A DNA stretch of 64,000 bases. Origin: Dethiosulfovibrio peptidovorans. GTDB taxonomy: Bacteria > Synergistota > Synergistia > Synergistales > Dethiosulfovibrionaceae. The translations under genes and the position numbers were made by a program. Location of the stretch: contig PDTB01000016.1 of assembly GCA_002748665.1 (NCBI GenBank), forward strand, positions 1 through 64,000, in the 5' to 3' direction. Shown in pieces: positions 25,202-35,025 of this stretch. Positions within the stretch are counted from its first letter, which is position 1; each line of letters begins with the position of its first letter. A model generated the notes under the pieces. It had not been told where the DNA came from. It saw nothing but the letters and a program-made list of their open reading frames with translations, and searched no databases.

Positions 25202-26419
25202 ATGTCCGACATCGTCCAATCTTTGTTTAATCAATCAACCCTAGGGATCAAGCCATCGCCGATCCGCGAGGTCTTCCATCTGGTCCGCAAGCCCGGGATG
25301 ATCTCCTTCGCTGGGGGGATGCCAGACCCTGACATCTTCCCCATCAAGCAATTTCATCAGGGAACAGACATCCTTCTGGCAGAGGGCAGGGAGATCCTTC
25401 AGTACGGCGTCACCGAGGGATACGAACCTCTTCGGGACTTCCTGATCAGATGGAGTGCCCCAAAGATGGGACGAGAGCCGAATCAAGAGGAGCTCCTGAT
25501 CACGTCGGGTTCCCTTCAGGCAGCCGATCTGCTCACCCGCACCCTCGTCGATCGAGGCGACTGGATCGTCTGCGAAGAGGCCTCTTTCCCGGGGAATACC
25601 ATCAGCATGTACAACCAGGGCGCCAACTTCATCACCGTCCCGTGCGACCAGGACGGCATGGTAGTGGAGGCTCTCCCTGAGCTGTTGGACCAGGCCAAGG
25701 CCGACGGGAAACGGGTCAAGTACATCTACACCATTCCGAACTTCCACAACCCTCTGGGATGTACCTTATCTCTGGAGCGCCGAAAGCTGCTGGTGGATAT
25801 CGCCAAGAGGTATGGACTCCTGATCCTGGAGGACGATCCGTACGGCTGCGTCAGATTTGAGGGGGACAATCTGCCCACCCTCTATTCCCTGGATAGAGTG
25901 GGGTTGGTCCTCTACGCTGGATCCTTTTCCAAGATCCTGGCTCCGGGAACCCGGGTAGGTTGGGCCGTTGGTCCCCAAAAGCTCATCCGGGCCATGACCG
26001 TCCACAAACAGGGAGTAGATACCTGCACCAGCGTGGTCGCCCAGGCCCTCGTCTATAGCTACTGTCAGTCGGGAAAACTGGATGCTTTTTTGCCGAAGAT
26101 CGTGGACCACTACCGGATCAAGCGCGATATCATGGAAGAGGCATTTAAGAAGCATCTCCCCCTGGACGAGACACGATACGTCACACCTCAGGGAGGCTTT
26201 TTTTACTGGGTGACCACTCCCAACATCTCGGCCCAGGAGCTTTTCCGGAGAGCTATGACGAAAAACGTGGCCTTCGTCTGTGGAGACGCCTTCTTCCCCA
26301 ACGGTGGCGGCAAGAACAGTTTTCGTATGTGTTTCACCTTCGCCTCCGCAGAAGAGACCGACCGAGGAACTCACCTCCTGGGAGAGGCCATGAGAGAGCT
26401 TCTCGCCGAAAGGGTATAG
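25202..26419 (+). CDS. PLP-dependent class I aminotransferase, paralogue of the preceding gene
   Basis: A 405-residue enzyme with the same motifs as its neighbour: ISFAGGMPDPDIFP, IPNFHNPLG, EDDPYGCVRFEG and AGSFSKILAPGTRVGW. I chose ATG 25202 after AAGGAGGGAG; the longer open frame upstream is made of repeat copy 2 and is not coding. The pair at 23720 and 25202 look like an old tandem duplication now separated by a terminator and a repeat. mnmE begins 63 bases downstream. Confidence 0.85.
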   Translation: MSDIVQSLFNQSTLGIKPSPIREVFHLVRKPGMISFAGGMPDPDIFPIKQFHQGTDILLAEGREILQYGVTEGYEPLRDFLIRWSAPKMGREPNQEELLITSGSLQAADLLTRTLVDRGDWIVCEEASFPGNTISMYNQGANFITVPCDQDGMVVEALPELLDQAKADGKRVKYIYTIPNFHNPLGCTLSLERRKLLVDIAKRYGLLILEDDPYGCVRFEGDNLPTLYSLDRVGLVLYAGSFSKILAPGTRVGWAVGPQKLIRAMTVHKQGVDTCTSVVAQALVYSYCQSGKLDAFLPKIVDHYRIKRDIMEEAFKKHLPLDETRYVTPQGGFFYWVTTPNISAQELFRRAMTKNVAFVCGDAFFPNGGGKNSFRMCFTFASAEETDRGTHLLGEAMRELLAERV

Positions 26420-26482
26420 CTTTTGGAGCCTCCTCTGGGCTACAATAAGGGCGATCCCATCCACCACGAGGAGGCCCAAACC

Positions 26483-27853
26483 ATGTTTGGAGACACCATT
26501 GCCGCCATCTCAACAGCCTGGGGAGACGCTGGCATCTCAATCATCCGTATCTCGGGACCGGACTGTCAGGATATAGCACGGGCTACGGTACGAACGGTGA
26601 CTCCCTTCGACCAACTGCGCCCTCGGTTCATGAACAACGGGATTTTACTGGACGAGTCGGGAACTCCAATCGATGAGGTCCTGCTCGTCCTCTTCGTCTC
26701 GCCCAAAAGCTTCACCGGTGAGGACCTGGTGGAAATCCACTGCCACGGAGGAAGTCTCGTTGCCCAACGATGTCTGGAGCGATGTATTCAAGGCGGGTGT
26801 CGCCACGCTGCTCCAGGTGAATTCACCCGACGGGCCTACGAGAACGGTCGTCTGGATCTGGCTCAGGCTGAGGCAGTCAACGGGATTATCCAGGCCAGAA
26901 GCAACGAGGCCCTTCGAGCCGCCAGCCGGACTCTTCAAGGCGAGCTGTCCCAACGAATCAGGGAACTCTACGACGAGCTGCTTCTCCTCTCGGCCGAACT
27001 AGAGGTAGGCATAGACTTCCCCGAGGAGGACATACCCTATATCGCCGAGGAGGACGCAGCAAGCCGAATAGAGACACTGATCCAGGATTTGAGGGACCTC
27101 CTGGACCGATGCACCACCGGATGTCTTCTCCGAGAGGGAATCAAGGTCGCTCTTATCGGTCGTCCTAACGTGGGCAAATCCTCCCTTCTCAACGCCCTTC
27201 TCCAAGAAAGCAGAGCCATCGTTACGTCAGTCCCGGGAACAACCCGGGACGTCATTGAAGAAGTGATCACCCACCGGGGTATCCCCCTGCGGCTTATGGA
27301 CACCGCCGGACTTCGGGAATCCCCTTCCGACGAGGTGGAAGCTATAGGCATCCAACGGACGTCAAAAGCCATCGAGAAATCGGACGTAGTTCTGTGGATC
27401 CTGGACGGCAGCAAACCCCTCGAGGGGATCGACCGTTCCATGATTGCCAGCCTCTCGGATCGCCCGCACCTCGTGGCGATTAACAAATCGGATCTGCCCA
27501 ACAGCTTGGACGAAACGGCTCTGACGGCTCTGGCTCCCGACTCCTGGGTTTTTCGGATCTCCGCTCAGGAACGACATGGACTGGATGAGATCAAGGAGGC
27601 TATAGTAGACTTGGCGGCCAAGATCGGAACGCTGGACGCCAGCCTCAACGTCACATCACGACAGGTCGGCGAAATTCGAGCAGCTATTCAAGCCTTGGCC
27701 GAGGGGCGAGATGTCATATCCACCATGGGAGACCAATCCTTAGCGGCCCAGGCTCTCACTGAGGCTCGAAGCTGCCTCGAACGAATTTTAGGCTTGCAGG
27801 ACGACGAGGCCCTGTTGGATGTCGTTTTCTCGCAATTTTGCGTCGGGAAATAA
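26483..27853 (+). CDS. mnmE: tRNA uridine-5-carboxymethylaminomethyl modification GTPase
   Basis: A 456-residue GTPase that works with MnmG to modify U34 of certain tRNAs. The N-terminal domain binds formyl-tetrahydrofolate. The G domain shows GRPNVGKSSLLN (about residue 225), the switch region VPGTTRDV, DTAGLR and NKSD. The C-terminus ends FCVGK, the conserved catalytic CxGK. GAGGAGG precedes the ATG at 26483. The gene is complete. mnmG is not in this window. Confidence 0.95.
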   Translation: MFGDTIAAISTAWGDAGISIIRISGPDCQDIARATVRTVTPFDQLRPRFMNNGILLDESGTPIDEVLLVLFVSPKSFTGEDLVEIHCHGGSLVAQRCLERCIQGGCRHAAPGEFTRRAYENGRLDLAQAEAVNGIIQARSNEALRAASRTLQGELSQRIRELYDELLLLSAELEVGIDFPEEDIPYIAEEDAASRIETLIQDLRDLLDRCTTGCLLREGIKVALIGRPNVGKSSLLNALLQESRAIVTSVPGTTRDVIEEVITHRGIPLRLMDTAGLRESPSDEVEAIGIQRTSKAIEKSDVVLWILDGSKPLEGIDRSMIASLSDRPHLVAINKSDLPNSLDETALTALAPDSWVFRISAQERHGLDEIKEAIVDLAAKIGTLDASLNVTSRQVGEIRAAIQALAEGRDVISTMGDQSLAAQALTEARSCLERILGLQDDEALLDVVFSQFCVGK

Positions 27854-27868
27854 ACGAGATCATATAAT

Positions 27869-27897
27869 TTGACCCCCACTTCCTTTGACGCTATGAT
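27869..27897 (+). promoter_or_regulatory. Promoter of the nitroreductase gene
   Basis: TTGACC (27869-27874), 17-base spacer, TATGAT (27892-27897), 26 bases before the GTG start. Confidence 0.6.
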
Positions 27898-27923
27898 ATT
27901 TCTGTGGAGGAGGAGGGTGTGCT

Positions 27924-28517
27924 GTGGAAAAAAAAGCTCGAACGAATTACCCCATAAACGACGTCCTGGTCAGACGATGGAGCCCAAGAGCCTTTTCTCC
28001 CCGAGTTCCGGGAAAAGAGATCGTCCTGTCCCTCTTTGAAGCTGCGCGTTGGGCCCCGTCGTGTTTTAACGAACAGCCATGGAGCTTCATCTACGCCATA
28101 AAGGATGATCCCGACGAGTTTAAGAACCTTCTGAGCTGTCTGCTTCCGGGCAATATCCGGTGGGCAAAAGAAGCTCCGGTTCTCATCCTCGCTGTCGTCA
28201 CGGAGTTTTCCAGTAGCGGACGGCCCAACCCATGGGCGTGGCAAGATGTGGGCATGGCTGTGGGGAATCTCATTCTGGAGGCCACATCCAAGGGATTGTT
28301 CGCCCATCCCATGGCGGGTTTCGACAGCGAAAGGATCGTGGAGCTTTACTCCATCCCTAAAGGCCATCGCCCGTCGACGGCTATTGCCCTGGGATATCCT
28401 GGGGATCTTGCTTCTCTTGATGCGGATCTCCAGGAAGTTGAGATAGCCCCAAGAGAGAGAAAAGCGGTTTATGAGTTTACCTACCGCCGGACATGGGGAG
28501 ATAACCGAGGTGTTTGA
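27924..28517 (+). CDS. Nitroreductase-family FMN protein
   Basis: A 197-residue member of the nitroreductase fold. The N-terminal VRRWSPRAFSP segment and RWAPSCFNEQPW are the usual FMN-phosphate contacts. Such enzymes use NAD(P)H to reduce nitro compounds, quinones or flavins; the natural substrate is unknown. Start GTG 27924 follows GGAGGAGG. A second, different nitroreductase lies at 35857. It has its own promoter and shares a two-way terminator with the convergent epimerase gene. Confidence 0.85.
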   Translation: MEKKARTNYPINDVLVRRWSPRAFSPRVPGKEIVLSLFEAARWAPSCFNEQPWSFIYAIKDDPDEFKNLLSCLLPGNIRWAKEAPVLILAVVTEFSSSGRPNPWAWQDVGMAVGNLILEATSKGLFAHPMAGFDSERIVELYSIPKGHRPSTAIALGYPGDLASLDADLQEVEIAPRERKAVYEFTYRRTWGDNRGV

Positions 28518-28528
28518 CCAAAAAACAA

Positions 28529-28562
28529 AAGCCGGACACACCCCAACAGTGTATCCGGCTTT
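28529..28562. terminator. Bidirectional intrinsic terminator
   Basis: AAGCCGGACACAC pairs with GTGTATCCGGCTT (one mismatch) around a 7-base loop, with A-rich and T-rich flanks, between convergent genes. Confidence 0.75.
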
Positions 28563-28577
28563 CGTGTATCGTTTGGG

Positions 28578-28982
28578 TCAGTCCCTCTCGCAAAGCTCCA
28601 ACAGAATACCGCCGCTCGACTTGGGGTGGACAAAGGCAATTTTCGCCCCCCCAGCCCCAATTCTGGGCTTCTCATCGATAAGACGTACCCCTTTTTCCTT
28701 AAGCTCGGCCAAGGAGGCCTCCAGGTTCTCCACCCTGAGAGCCAGATGGTGGATGCCCTCTCCTTTTTTTGCGATGAACTTGGCCACGGGACTCTCATCG
28801 GAGGTCCCCTCCAGAAGTTCAATCTCCGTGTCCTTGATGGGCAAGAAAGCGGTCTTGACCTTCTGCTCGGCCACCTCCTCGACACCGTGACACTGGACAC
28901 CCAAGGTCCCCTCCCAGAATTTCAGTGATTCTTCGATACTCTGTACAGCGATACCGATATGATCCACAACCTGTAGGTTCAT
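28578..28982 (-). CDS. mce: Methylmalonyl-CoA epimerase
   Basis: A 134-residue vicinal-oxygen-chelate protein of the methylmalonyl-CoA epimerase type, interconverting (R)- and (S)-methylmalonyl-CoA between propionyl-CoA and succinyl-CoA. [19 protein letters not shown] at the start carries the metal-binding His, [11 protein letters not shown] the second, and the C-terminal ILLELCE the glutamate ligand. The mutase and decarboxylase genes are not in this window. It is a single-gene unit. Confidence 0.9.
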   Translation of the reverse strand: MNLQVVDHIGIAVQSIEESLKFWEGTLGVQCHGVEEVAEQKVKTAFLPIKDTEIELLEGTSDESPVAKFIAKKGEGIHHLALRVENLEASLAELKEKGVRLIDEKPRIGAGGAKIAFVHPKSSGGILLELCERD

Positions 28983-29169
28983 CTCTATAAGTCCCCCTTC
29001 CCGAATATAAGAGAATTGTATCAGATCAGAAACAGAGCAGGGACTTCAAAAGGTCAACGTCAACGGGAATGCGCATAAAGCCTGTACAACTCCATCTCCT
29101 CCGGCTATCATTGCAAAATCGGGATATACGTACACTATATTCCTCAATCTCTCAATCGAGAAAGGGTGC

Positions 29170-29952
29170 TTGTTCGTGAACTTCTCCGTGACACTCGTAT
29201 GCCTAGGTTTTCTCTTCGGTGCTGTGGCGGGATCGTTTTTCAACGTTATCGCTCTTCGTACCGTGCTCGAACGTCCCTGGTGGGGTAAAGAACGGTCGTG
29301 TTGCCGAAGCTGCGGACGAACCCTCTCCACTATCGATCTGATTCCCATCCTGTCGTGGGTGATCCTTCGGGGCCGATGCCGTACCTGCAAAGCTCCGATC
29401 CCCCTTCGCTACCCCTTGGTCGAACTCGTCTACGGCCTGTGGGCAGCAGCAGCTCTCTGGCGTTGGGGACTGAGCATATCCGGAGGGATCGCCATCCTGG
29501 GAGGTTGGCTTATGATGCTCAACGCTTTGACGGACCTCGAATCGGGATACATCTATGATTCCCTGGCCGCGTCGGTGGGAGGAGTCGGCCTGCTCGTTCG
29601 TCTCGTTGGAGGATGGGGTGCCCTGGTGGACGGGGGTTTGGGAGCTCTGGCTGCCGCATCCGTGATCGCTGTCATCATAGTCCTCAGCAGAGGCGGCATG
29701 GGGTGGGGAGACGCCACTCTGATGGCCGGAGCCGGAGCACTGCTGGGGTGGAAAATGGGACTTTTAGCGACCTATCTGGGGTTCATGATCGGCGGAGTCT
29801 CAGCCGTGGGGCTCCTGATCACAAAAAAAGCAGCCAGAAAGGACGCCGTCGTTCTTGCGCCTTTTCTGGCCGCAGGGGTTCTGTGTACCCTTCTATGGGG
29901 ACCCAATATCCTCGACTACTGGGGACAAGCTCCCGGATGGCCCTGGAGCTGA
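29170..29952 (+). CDS. Prepilin peptidase (type IV leader peptidase)
   Basis: A 260-residue polytopic membrane aspartyl protease that trims and N-methylates type IV pilin-like proteins. The cytoplasmic CxxC pairs CRSC and CRTC, spaced as in PilD/GspO, are present. The two catalytic aspartates are in LTDLESGYIYD (about residue 120) and GMGWGDATLM (about residue 178). Start TTG 29170 or GTG 29176; neither has a strong ribosome site. No pilin genes are near. Its 3' end overlaps the convergent hydrolase gene by 37 bases. Confidence 0.9.
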   Translation: MFVNFSVTLVCLGFLFGAVAGSFFNVIALRTVLERPWWGKERSCCRSCGRTLSTIDLIPILSWVILRGRCRTCKAPIPLRYPLVELVYGLWAAAALWRWGLSISGGIAILGGWLMMLNALTDLESGYIYDSLAASVGGVGLLVRLVGGWGALVDGGLGALAAASVIAVIIVLSRGGMGWGDATLMAGAGALLGWKMGLLATYLGFMIGGVSAVGLLITKKAARKDAVVLAPFLAAGVLCTLLWGPNILDYWGQAPGWPWS

Positions 29953-30743
29953 GGCTGCAGATTCCGAACCATGTATTCCAGGGGCCTGATCGACGGCATA
30001 CCGCCTAGCCTTCTAAAGGCGTGATCCACATCGGGAAGGACCGTAAAAGCTCGATCGTCCACGGGAATGAGGTCAAAAAGCCGCCGGCACGATGCCTCAT
30101 CGAAGGTCTCGTCCAGGGAACCATAAAAGAACCGGAGCCACTGAGCCGATATACCCCGGCATGCATCATACAGAATATTCACTGAACACATTGAGTCCAA
30201 AATAGGCAGGGAATGTTGGCCCAAATCAGCCCCGGAGCGCAATGAGTCGCCGCTTCCCGATACGACAATCCCACAGATACGATCTTGGGAGACCTCAGCA
30301 ATCGGTGAAAACTCTCCGCCTATGACGTCGGCACTCCGTCTTCCCGCCACCATGAGAGCGTTCAGTCCCCCCAAGGAAAACCCCCAGAGACAGAGTTTTT
30401 TTGGGGGGAAGAGGGCGGAGACTTGGGCGATACCCGAGACTGAGTCGAACAATTCCTGGGCGTAGGTCTTGCCCTCAAAAGCACTCCAGGCCCACCGATC
30501 CCGATCGGTAAAGACCTCCCGATCCCGCCGGAGCCTGCTGGTCTCGACAACACAGACCGACACGCCAAGCCGAACTAAAAGTCGGGCCAGCACGCCGTAT
30601 TTATTGCCCTGCTCCAGAGACGCCACCCCGTGAACTCCGTGAAGGAGACAAACCACCAACGAGGACCCCGGAACGTCAAGAACGGACAGAGGAACCGTTC
30701 GATCTCCGAAACACCCAATAGCGGAGGTTATCGTGACGTTCAT
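29916..30743 (-). CDS. Alpha/beta-hydrolase-like protein
   Basis: A 275-residue protein with a nucleophile elbow GFSLGGLNAL near residue 130, a likely acid in the C-terminal half and DVDHAF near the end for the histidine. This is the Ser-Asp-His layout of alpha/beta hydrolases. VCLLHGVHGVASLEQGNK near residue 35 fits the oxyanion loop. The ATG at 30743 lies 6 bases after the pssA stop; the open frame reaching 30887 is a shadow. Coupling to pssA and psd suggests a lipid or ester substrate, which is only inference. Confidence 0.7.
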   Translation of the reverse strand: MNVTITSAIGCFGDRTVPLSVLDVPGSSLVVCLLHGVHGVASLEQGNKYGVLARLLVRLGVSVCVVETSRLRRDREVFTDRDRWAWSAFEGKTYAQELFDSVSGIAQVSALFPPKKLCLWGFSLGGLNALMVAGRRSADVIGGEFSPIAEVSQDRICGIVVSGSGDSLRSGADLGQHSLPILDSMCSVNILYDACRGISAQWLRFFYGSLDETFDEASCRRLFDLIPVDDRAFTVLPDVDHAFRRLGGMPSIRPLEYMVRNLQPQLQGHPGACPQ

Positions 30744-30747
30744 GGGG

Positions 30748-31488
30748 TTATTTTCCGTCGACCTCCGCCGCTTCATCCTCGGCCAGCGAGAGCCAATGCT
30801 CCCAGTCAAACCGAAGAAGCCCACTGACCATGTAAATTGATATGAGAGCCAAAAGGGCTCGTTCCCGCAGGATGACCACGGCTGCAAGGACCAGGATTTT
30901 GAGGCTCAGAAGTCGGAGCCGGTTCACCGATCCCTTCTTGATCCCTTTCAGGTTTCCGTAAGGCACCGAGGAGATCATGAGCCCACCGGTCAGGACAGCA
31001 AGAGCAGCCATAACCAGAGGAGGCAATGTGATCCCTGCTATAATCCAGGAGACCAGAAAAAGCCCCCCTGCGGGAATAGGTACCCCCTGGAATGGACCGG
31101 GAACATGGATCACGTTAAACCGGGCTAACCGCAAAGCACCGCATAGGGCGAAGAACACCGCGACCAGAGCTCCAGCCACGCCAGGCATAGCTGAGAGACT
31201 TGACCTATAGATCAGGAGAGCCGGAGCCACACCAAAACTGACCACGTCGCCCAAACTGTCGAACTCAACACCGAAAGCGCTGCTCACGCCCAGCATCCGG
31301 GCCACCTTCCCGTCCATAAAGTCGAAAAACACGGCAAAGGCGATCAACCAGGCTGATGGAATTACCTGCCCCTTCATCGTGAGGATGAGGGACAACATAC
31401 CGCACAGCAAATTACCGCTGGTGATCATGTTGGGGATGTATGACCGCCAATGAAACTCACGCCTCTTCAATCGAATTCGTCTTTTCAT
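30748..31488 (-). CDS. pssA: CDP-diacylglycerol-serine O-phosphatidyltransferase
   Basis: A 246-residue integral membrane enzyme making phosphatidylserine from CDP-diacylglycerol and serine. The CDP-alcohol phosphotransferase motif is complete: DGKVARMLGVSSAFGVEFDSLGD near residue 57 (D-G-x2-A-R-x8-G-x3-D-x3-D). Several membrane segments follow. The gene overlaps psd by 32 bases, and the two steps follow each other in phosphatidylethanolamine synthesis. Confidence 0.95.
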   Translation of the reverse strand: MKRRIRLKRREFHWRSYIPNMITSGNLLCGMLSLILTMKGQVIPSAWLIAFAVFFDFMDGKVARMLGVSSAFGVEFDSLGDVVSFGVAPALLIYRSSLSAMPGVAGALVAVFFALCGALRLARFNVIHVPGPFQGVPIPAGGLFLVSWIIAGITLPPLVMAALAVLTGGLMISSVPYGNLKGIKKGSVNRLRLLSLKILVLAAVVILRERALLALISIYMVSGLLRFDWEHWLSLAEDEAAEVDGK

Positions 31489-32104
31489 GACAACTCACTC
31501 CTATACAGGTTCGACCAGCATACACCCTTTGACCAAGGGTCACTCGCAACTGCACACCCCGAGGAAGATAGACATCGACTTTGGAGCCCAGCTTGATCAT
31601 GCCAAAGCGCTCTCCTGTGGCGTACGGCTGCCCTTTTCTGCTCCGGCACACAATTCGCCGGGCCAGCAGACCAGCTATCTGAACGACCAGTGTCCGCCCA
31701 AAATCGGTGGAGAGCCCCAGATAGAACCGCTCGTTCACCTTGGATGCCTTGGGAGCACAGGCCATCCATTTTTTCCCGGGAACGTACTCCAGATACTCGA
31801 CCACCCCGCCCCGAGGCACCCGGTTCACGTGGACACTCAATGGATTCATAAAAATCCCCACCTTCACCGCTGGCCCTGTATATGGATGGTCCAGTGGGAC
31901 GATCTCCACGACCTTTCCGTCAGCGGGGGCCACCCAACCGTCGGGACCACACAGAGGATGGCGATCGGGATCCCGGTAAAACCACAGAACCAAGAGAACC
32001 AGGGGGACCAAAATCAGAGTCGACGAGGGGCAAAAGGCCCACCCAAAGGAGGCCAACGCCCCAGTAAAGATAATGGACGGCCAGCCTTCAGCGGAGATGT
32101 TCAT
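31457..32104 (-). CDS. psd: Phosphatidylserine decarboxylase proenzyme
   Basis: A 215-residue short-type decarboxylase that makes phosphatidylethanolamine. An N-terminal membrane hairpin is followed by the catalytic region with [13 protein letters not shown]. The self-cleavage site is in [13 protein letters not shown] near residue 173, where the serine becomes the pyruvoyl group. Length fits the short (PSD-A) group. It overlaps gyrA by 4 bases upstream and pssA downstream. Confidence 0.93.
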   Translation of the reverse strand: MNISAEGWPSIIFTGALASFGWAFCPSSTLILVPLVLLVLWFYRDPDRHPLCGPDGWVAPADGKVVEIVPLDHPYTGPAVKVGIFMNPLSVHVNRVPRGGVVEYLEYVPGKKWMACAPKASKVNERFYLGLSTDFGRTLVVQIAGLLARRIVCRSRKGQPYATGERFGMIKLGSKVDVYLPRGVQLRVTLGQRVYAGRTCIGVSCHEKTNSIEEA

Positions 32105-34545
32105 TCCTCAGACTCCCGGTCTATCTGGACGACGCTCAGCTCGACAACTGAGTCTCCGGGATCCAGCCGGACAACTATAGCCCCAGCGGCCGTCCGACTC
32201 AAAATACGAATCTCCCGGGCAGCCACCCGGACCATCCGCCCCCTAGCGGTCATGATCACGACCTCGTCATCCTCGGTTACAGACGTGGCCGAGGCCAGCA
32301 ACCCCGTTCGCGAGTTGATCGTCATGACTCTCATACCACCACCACCCCGATGATGGGGCGTGAACTCGTCGAACTGGGTACGTTTACCGATACCCGTCTC
32401 ACTTACCAACAAGGGACATCTACCCTTCATCAGCACTTCACAACTGATGATCCGATCGCCGCTCTTAAGCCTCATGGCTTTGACGCCTCGAGCAGTACGG
32501 CCCATGGCCCGGAATTCGTCCTCGGCAACCCTGAGAGCCTGTCCCATAGCCGAGACCAACAGGAGCTCGTCCTGTCCAGAGGTAGTTCGAATCTGGGCGA
32601 TCTCGTCACCCTCATCAACACTGACAACCCGACGTCCGGCTCTGGTCAGATTCTCAAGCTCAGACGAGGGAAGACGCTTGGCAATGCCCCGTCTGGTTAC
32701 AAAGAAAAGGAAGCTCGTCTCGGCGTCCAGATGGGCCTTCATGTTCACTACAGTCTCGTTGGCTTCGAGCGAGATATACTTCCCAATAAGCTTTCCCTTA
32801 CCGGAACGGCTCTCGGAGATGACATGCCCCTTAATGGCGAACACCCGTCCCTTGCTGGTGAACAAGTAGATATCGTCGTGGGTAGATCCCACGTCCATGA
32901 GGGAGACCTGGTCTTCCTCCCGAAGCCGAGCCCCTCGACGTCCCTTGCCGCCTCGTCCCTGAAGGGAATAGGCCTCCAGAGGAACCCGTCTGATATAGCC
33001 ATCCTGGGAGAGCATGACAACTATATCCTCTCTGGGGATCAGGTCCTCGTCTGAACAATCGCCTCCGACAGAGTCCAGAATTTTGGTCCGACGATCATCG
33101 CCGTACTTCCCCCTGAGGGCCGTGAGCTCATCCACAATCACCTGATCCAGAACAGTCGGATTGTCCAGTATGGAGCGGAATCGTTCGATATCGGCCAGGA
33201 GACCCGCCAGTTCCTCGTCCAGCTTCTGACGTTCCAGGCCGGTGAGCCTTTGAAGTCTCATGTCTAAGATCGCCTGAGCCTGAAGTTCGGAGAACGCCAG
33301 CTCGGTCACAAGCCGCTCTTTGGCAATGGCCGCCGTCTGGGACCCTCGAACGACAGCGATAACCTGGTCGATCACGTCCAGAGCTTTAACCAGCCCTTCC
33401 ACGATATGGGCCCGAGCCTCGGCCTTGGCAAGCCGGAAGGACGTCCGCCGCCGAACCACCAGTCGACGATGATCCAGAAACACCGAGAGCATCTGAACCA
33501 GCCCCATCTCCACTGGCCGGTTGTCCACCAACGCCAGATTGATCACCCCAAAGGTGCTCTGGAGCTGGCTTCGACGGTAGAGCTGACGAATGACCAACTC
33601 GGCGTCCACGTCACGGGAGACTTCCAAAACCACCCGAAGGCCACGACGGTCAGACTCGTCTCTGATGTCAGTGACCCCATCGATGGTCTTGTTCTGGACC
33701 CCCGCAGCGATGGTTTCAATGAGTGTGGTTTTATTCACCATGTAGGGGATCTCGGTGATCACCACGTGACTCTTGCCTCGTTTCCCCTCCTCAACATGAA
33801 CCTGTCCCTGAACAACCAGCCGTCCCCGCCCAGTTCGGTAGGCGTCGATGATGCCATCTCGGCCGAGGATCTTGCCTCCCGTCGGGAAATCGGGGCCGGG
33901 AAGCCGAGCCAGAAGTTCGCCAAATTCAGCGTCCTCCCCTGTCTCCACCAAGTAGCACAGGGCGTCCACTACTTCCCGAAGGTTATGGGGAGGCATATTG
34001 GTGGCCATACCGACGGCGATCCCCGTGCTGCCGTTGATAAGCAGATTGGGCACTTGAGCCGGGAGGACCAGAGGCTCCTGGAGAGACTCATCGAAATTCG
34101 GTCCCCAATCCACGGTATCCTCGTCGATATCACGAAGCATAAACTCGCCCAACTCCTGGAGCCGGGCCTCGGTATACCGCATGGCAGCGGCACTGTCGCC
34201 ATCGATGGAACCGTAGTTCCCTTGACCATCGACCAAGGTATAGCGCATGCTGAAATCCTGAGCCATACGAACCATGGTCTCGTAGATCGCCGAATCCCCG
34301 TGAGGGTGGTATTTACCCATGGTCTCGCCGACGACACGAGCCGATTTCTTATAAGACTGGTTATGTCGAAGCCCGAGATCCTGCATAGCATACAAAATCC
34401 GTCGCTGGACAGGCTTCAGGCCGTCACGGGCGTCAGGCAGAGCCCGTCCTACTATGACACTCATGGCGTAGTCCAGATAGCTGTGCTTGATTTCCTCCAC
34501 AAGAGGATGATGAATGATCTTCCCAAAAAGGGTTTGTTCTTCCAT
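32101..34545 (-). CDS. gyrA: DNA gyrase subunit A
   Basis: An 814-residue type II topoisomerase A subunit. Motifs are [19 protein letters not shown], the quinolone region [19 protein letters not shown] with serine at the E. coli Ser83 position and glutamate at the Asp87 position, and the active tyrosine in [10 protein letters not shown]. The C-terminal beta-pinwheel holds [10 protein letters not shown], the GyrA box, so it is gyrase rather than topoisomerase IV. I chose ATG 34545 after GGAGG. It heads a coupled unit with psd, pssA and the hydrolase. gyrB is not adjacent. Confidence 0.95.
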   Translation of the reverse strand: MEEQTLFGKIIHHPLVEEIKHSYLDYAMSVIVGRALPDARDGLKPVQRRILYAMQDLGLRHNQSYKKSARVVGETMGKYHPHGDSAIYETMVRMAQDFSMRYTLVDGQGNYGSIDGDSAAAMRYTEARLQELGEFMLRDIDEDTVDWGPNFDESLQEPLVLPAQVPNLLINGSTGIAVGMATNMPPHNLREVVDALCYLVETGEDAEFGELLARLPGPDFPTGGKILGRDGIIDAYRTGRGRLVVQGQVHVEEGKRGKSHVVITEIPYMVNKTTLIETIAAGVQNKTIDGVTDIRDESDRRGLRVVLEVSRDVDAELVIRQLYRRSQLQSTFGVINLALVDNRPVEMGLVQMLSVFLDHRRLVVRRRTSFRLAKAEARAHIVEGLVKALDVIDQVIAVVRGSQTAAIAKERLVTELAFSELQAQAILDMRLQRLTGLERQKLDEELAGLLADIERFRSILDNPTVLDQVIVDELTALRGKYGDDRRTKILDSVGGDCSDEDLIPREDIVVMLSQDGYIRRVPLEAYSLQGRGGKGRRGARLREEDQVSLMDVGSTHDDIYLFTSKGRVFAIKGHVISESRSGKGKLIGKYISLEANETVVNMKAHLDAETSFLFFVTRRGIAKRLPSSELENLTRAGRRVVSVDEGDEIAQIRTTSGQDELLLVSAMGQALRVAEDEFRAMGRTARGVKAMRLKSGDRIISCEVLMKGRCPLLVSETGIGKRTQFDEFTPHHRGGGGMRVMTINSRTGLLASATSVTEDDEVVIMTARGRMVRVAAREIRILSRTAAGAIVVRLDPGDSVVELSVVQIDRESEE

Positions 34546-34663
34546 GTATGAGACCTCCGAGAGGGACCGAGAAAGCCCCTGGCGTCGGCGGCGTAGGCTC
34601 TGCCGCACCGGTTTATTGTACCACGCCAAGGTCGGAAGGGACGCTTCAGCCAAAAGCATATAT

Positions 34664-34912
34664 GGGGACCTCTAAAAACTCAGAAACTCGCCTCAGGTCG
34701 TTTCGACAGAGCCCATTCGAGGTTCGTATTTTTGACCTGCCGTCGTGAAGTATCAACTGGGACGAGGCGGACGTCGTCCCAGGCCGAGAGGGCACAGGAG
34801 GTACCCTTCGAGGCTACGGTAGGAGCAGGCAGGTCAAAAATACGTTGGGACGAGACAGGGTTCTGGCGAAGCGATTTGAGGCTGGGAGGCTCGGATGCAG
34901 ACTTTTATATTA
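34664..34912 (+). repeat. Dispersed intergenic repeat, copy 3 (full length)
   Basis: About 249 bases. The left end is GGGGACCTCTAAAAACTCAG. An inner segment CGTATTTTTGACCTGCC returns inverted as GGCAGGTCAAAAATACG near 34830, and the outer arms are imperfect inverted repeats. The whole would fold into one long hairpin. It lies between gyrA and the formate/nitrite channel gene. Confidence 0.85.
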
Positions 34913-34933
34913 ACCGCCCGATAACATTGCATA

Positions 34934-34969
34934 TACAAACAGGAGCAACCTCAAATGGGAGGCTGCTCC
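34934..34969 (-). terminator. Intrinsic terminator after formate/nitrite transporter gene
   Basis: On the minus strand GGAGCAGCCTC pairs with GAGGTTGCTCC (one G-T) around CCATTT, followed by TGTTTGTATATG. Confidence 0.7.
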
Positions 34970-35025
34970 CTCGCTTGAACCGTGTCCATCTTTCCCCCTG
35001 TGGGGAGAGGTTACTCTATTTCTCC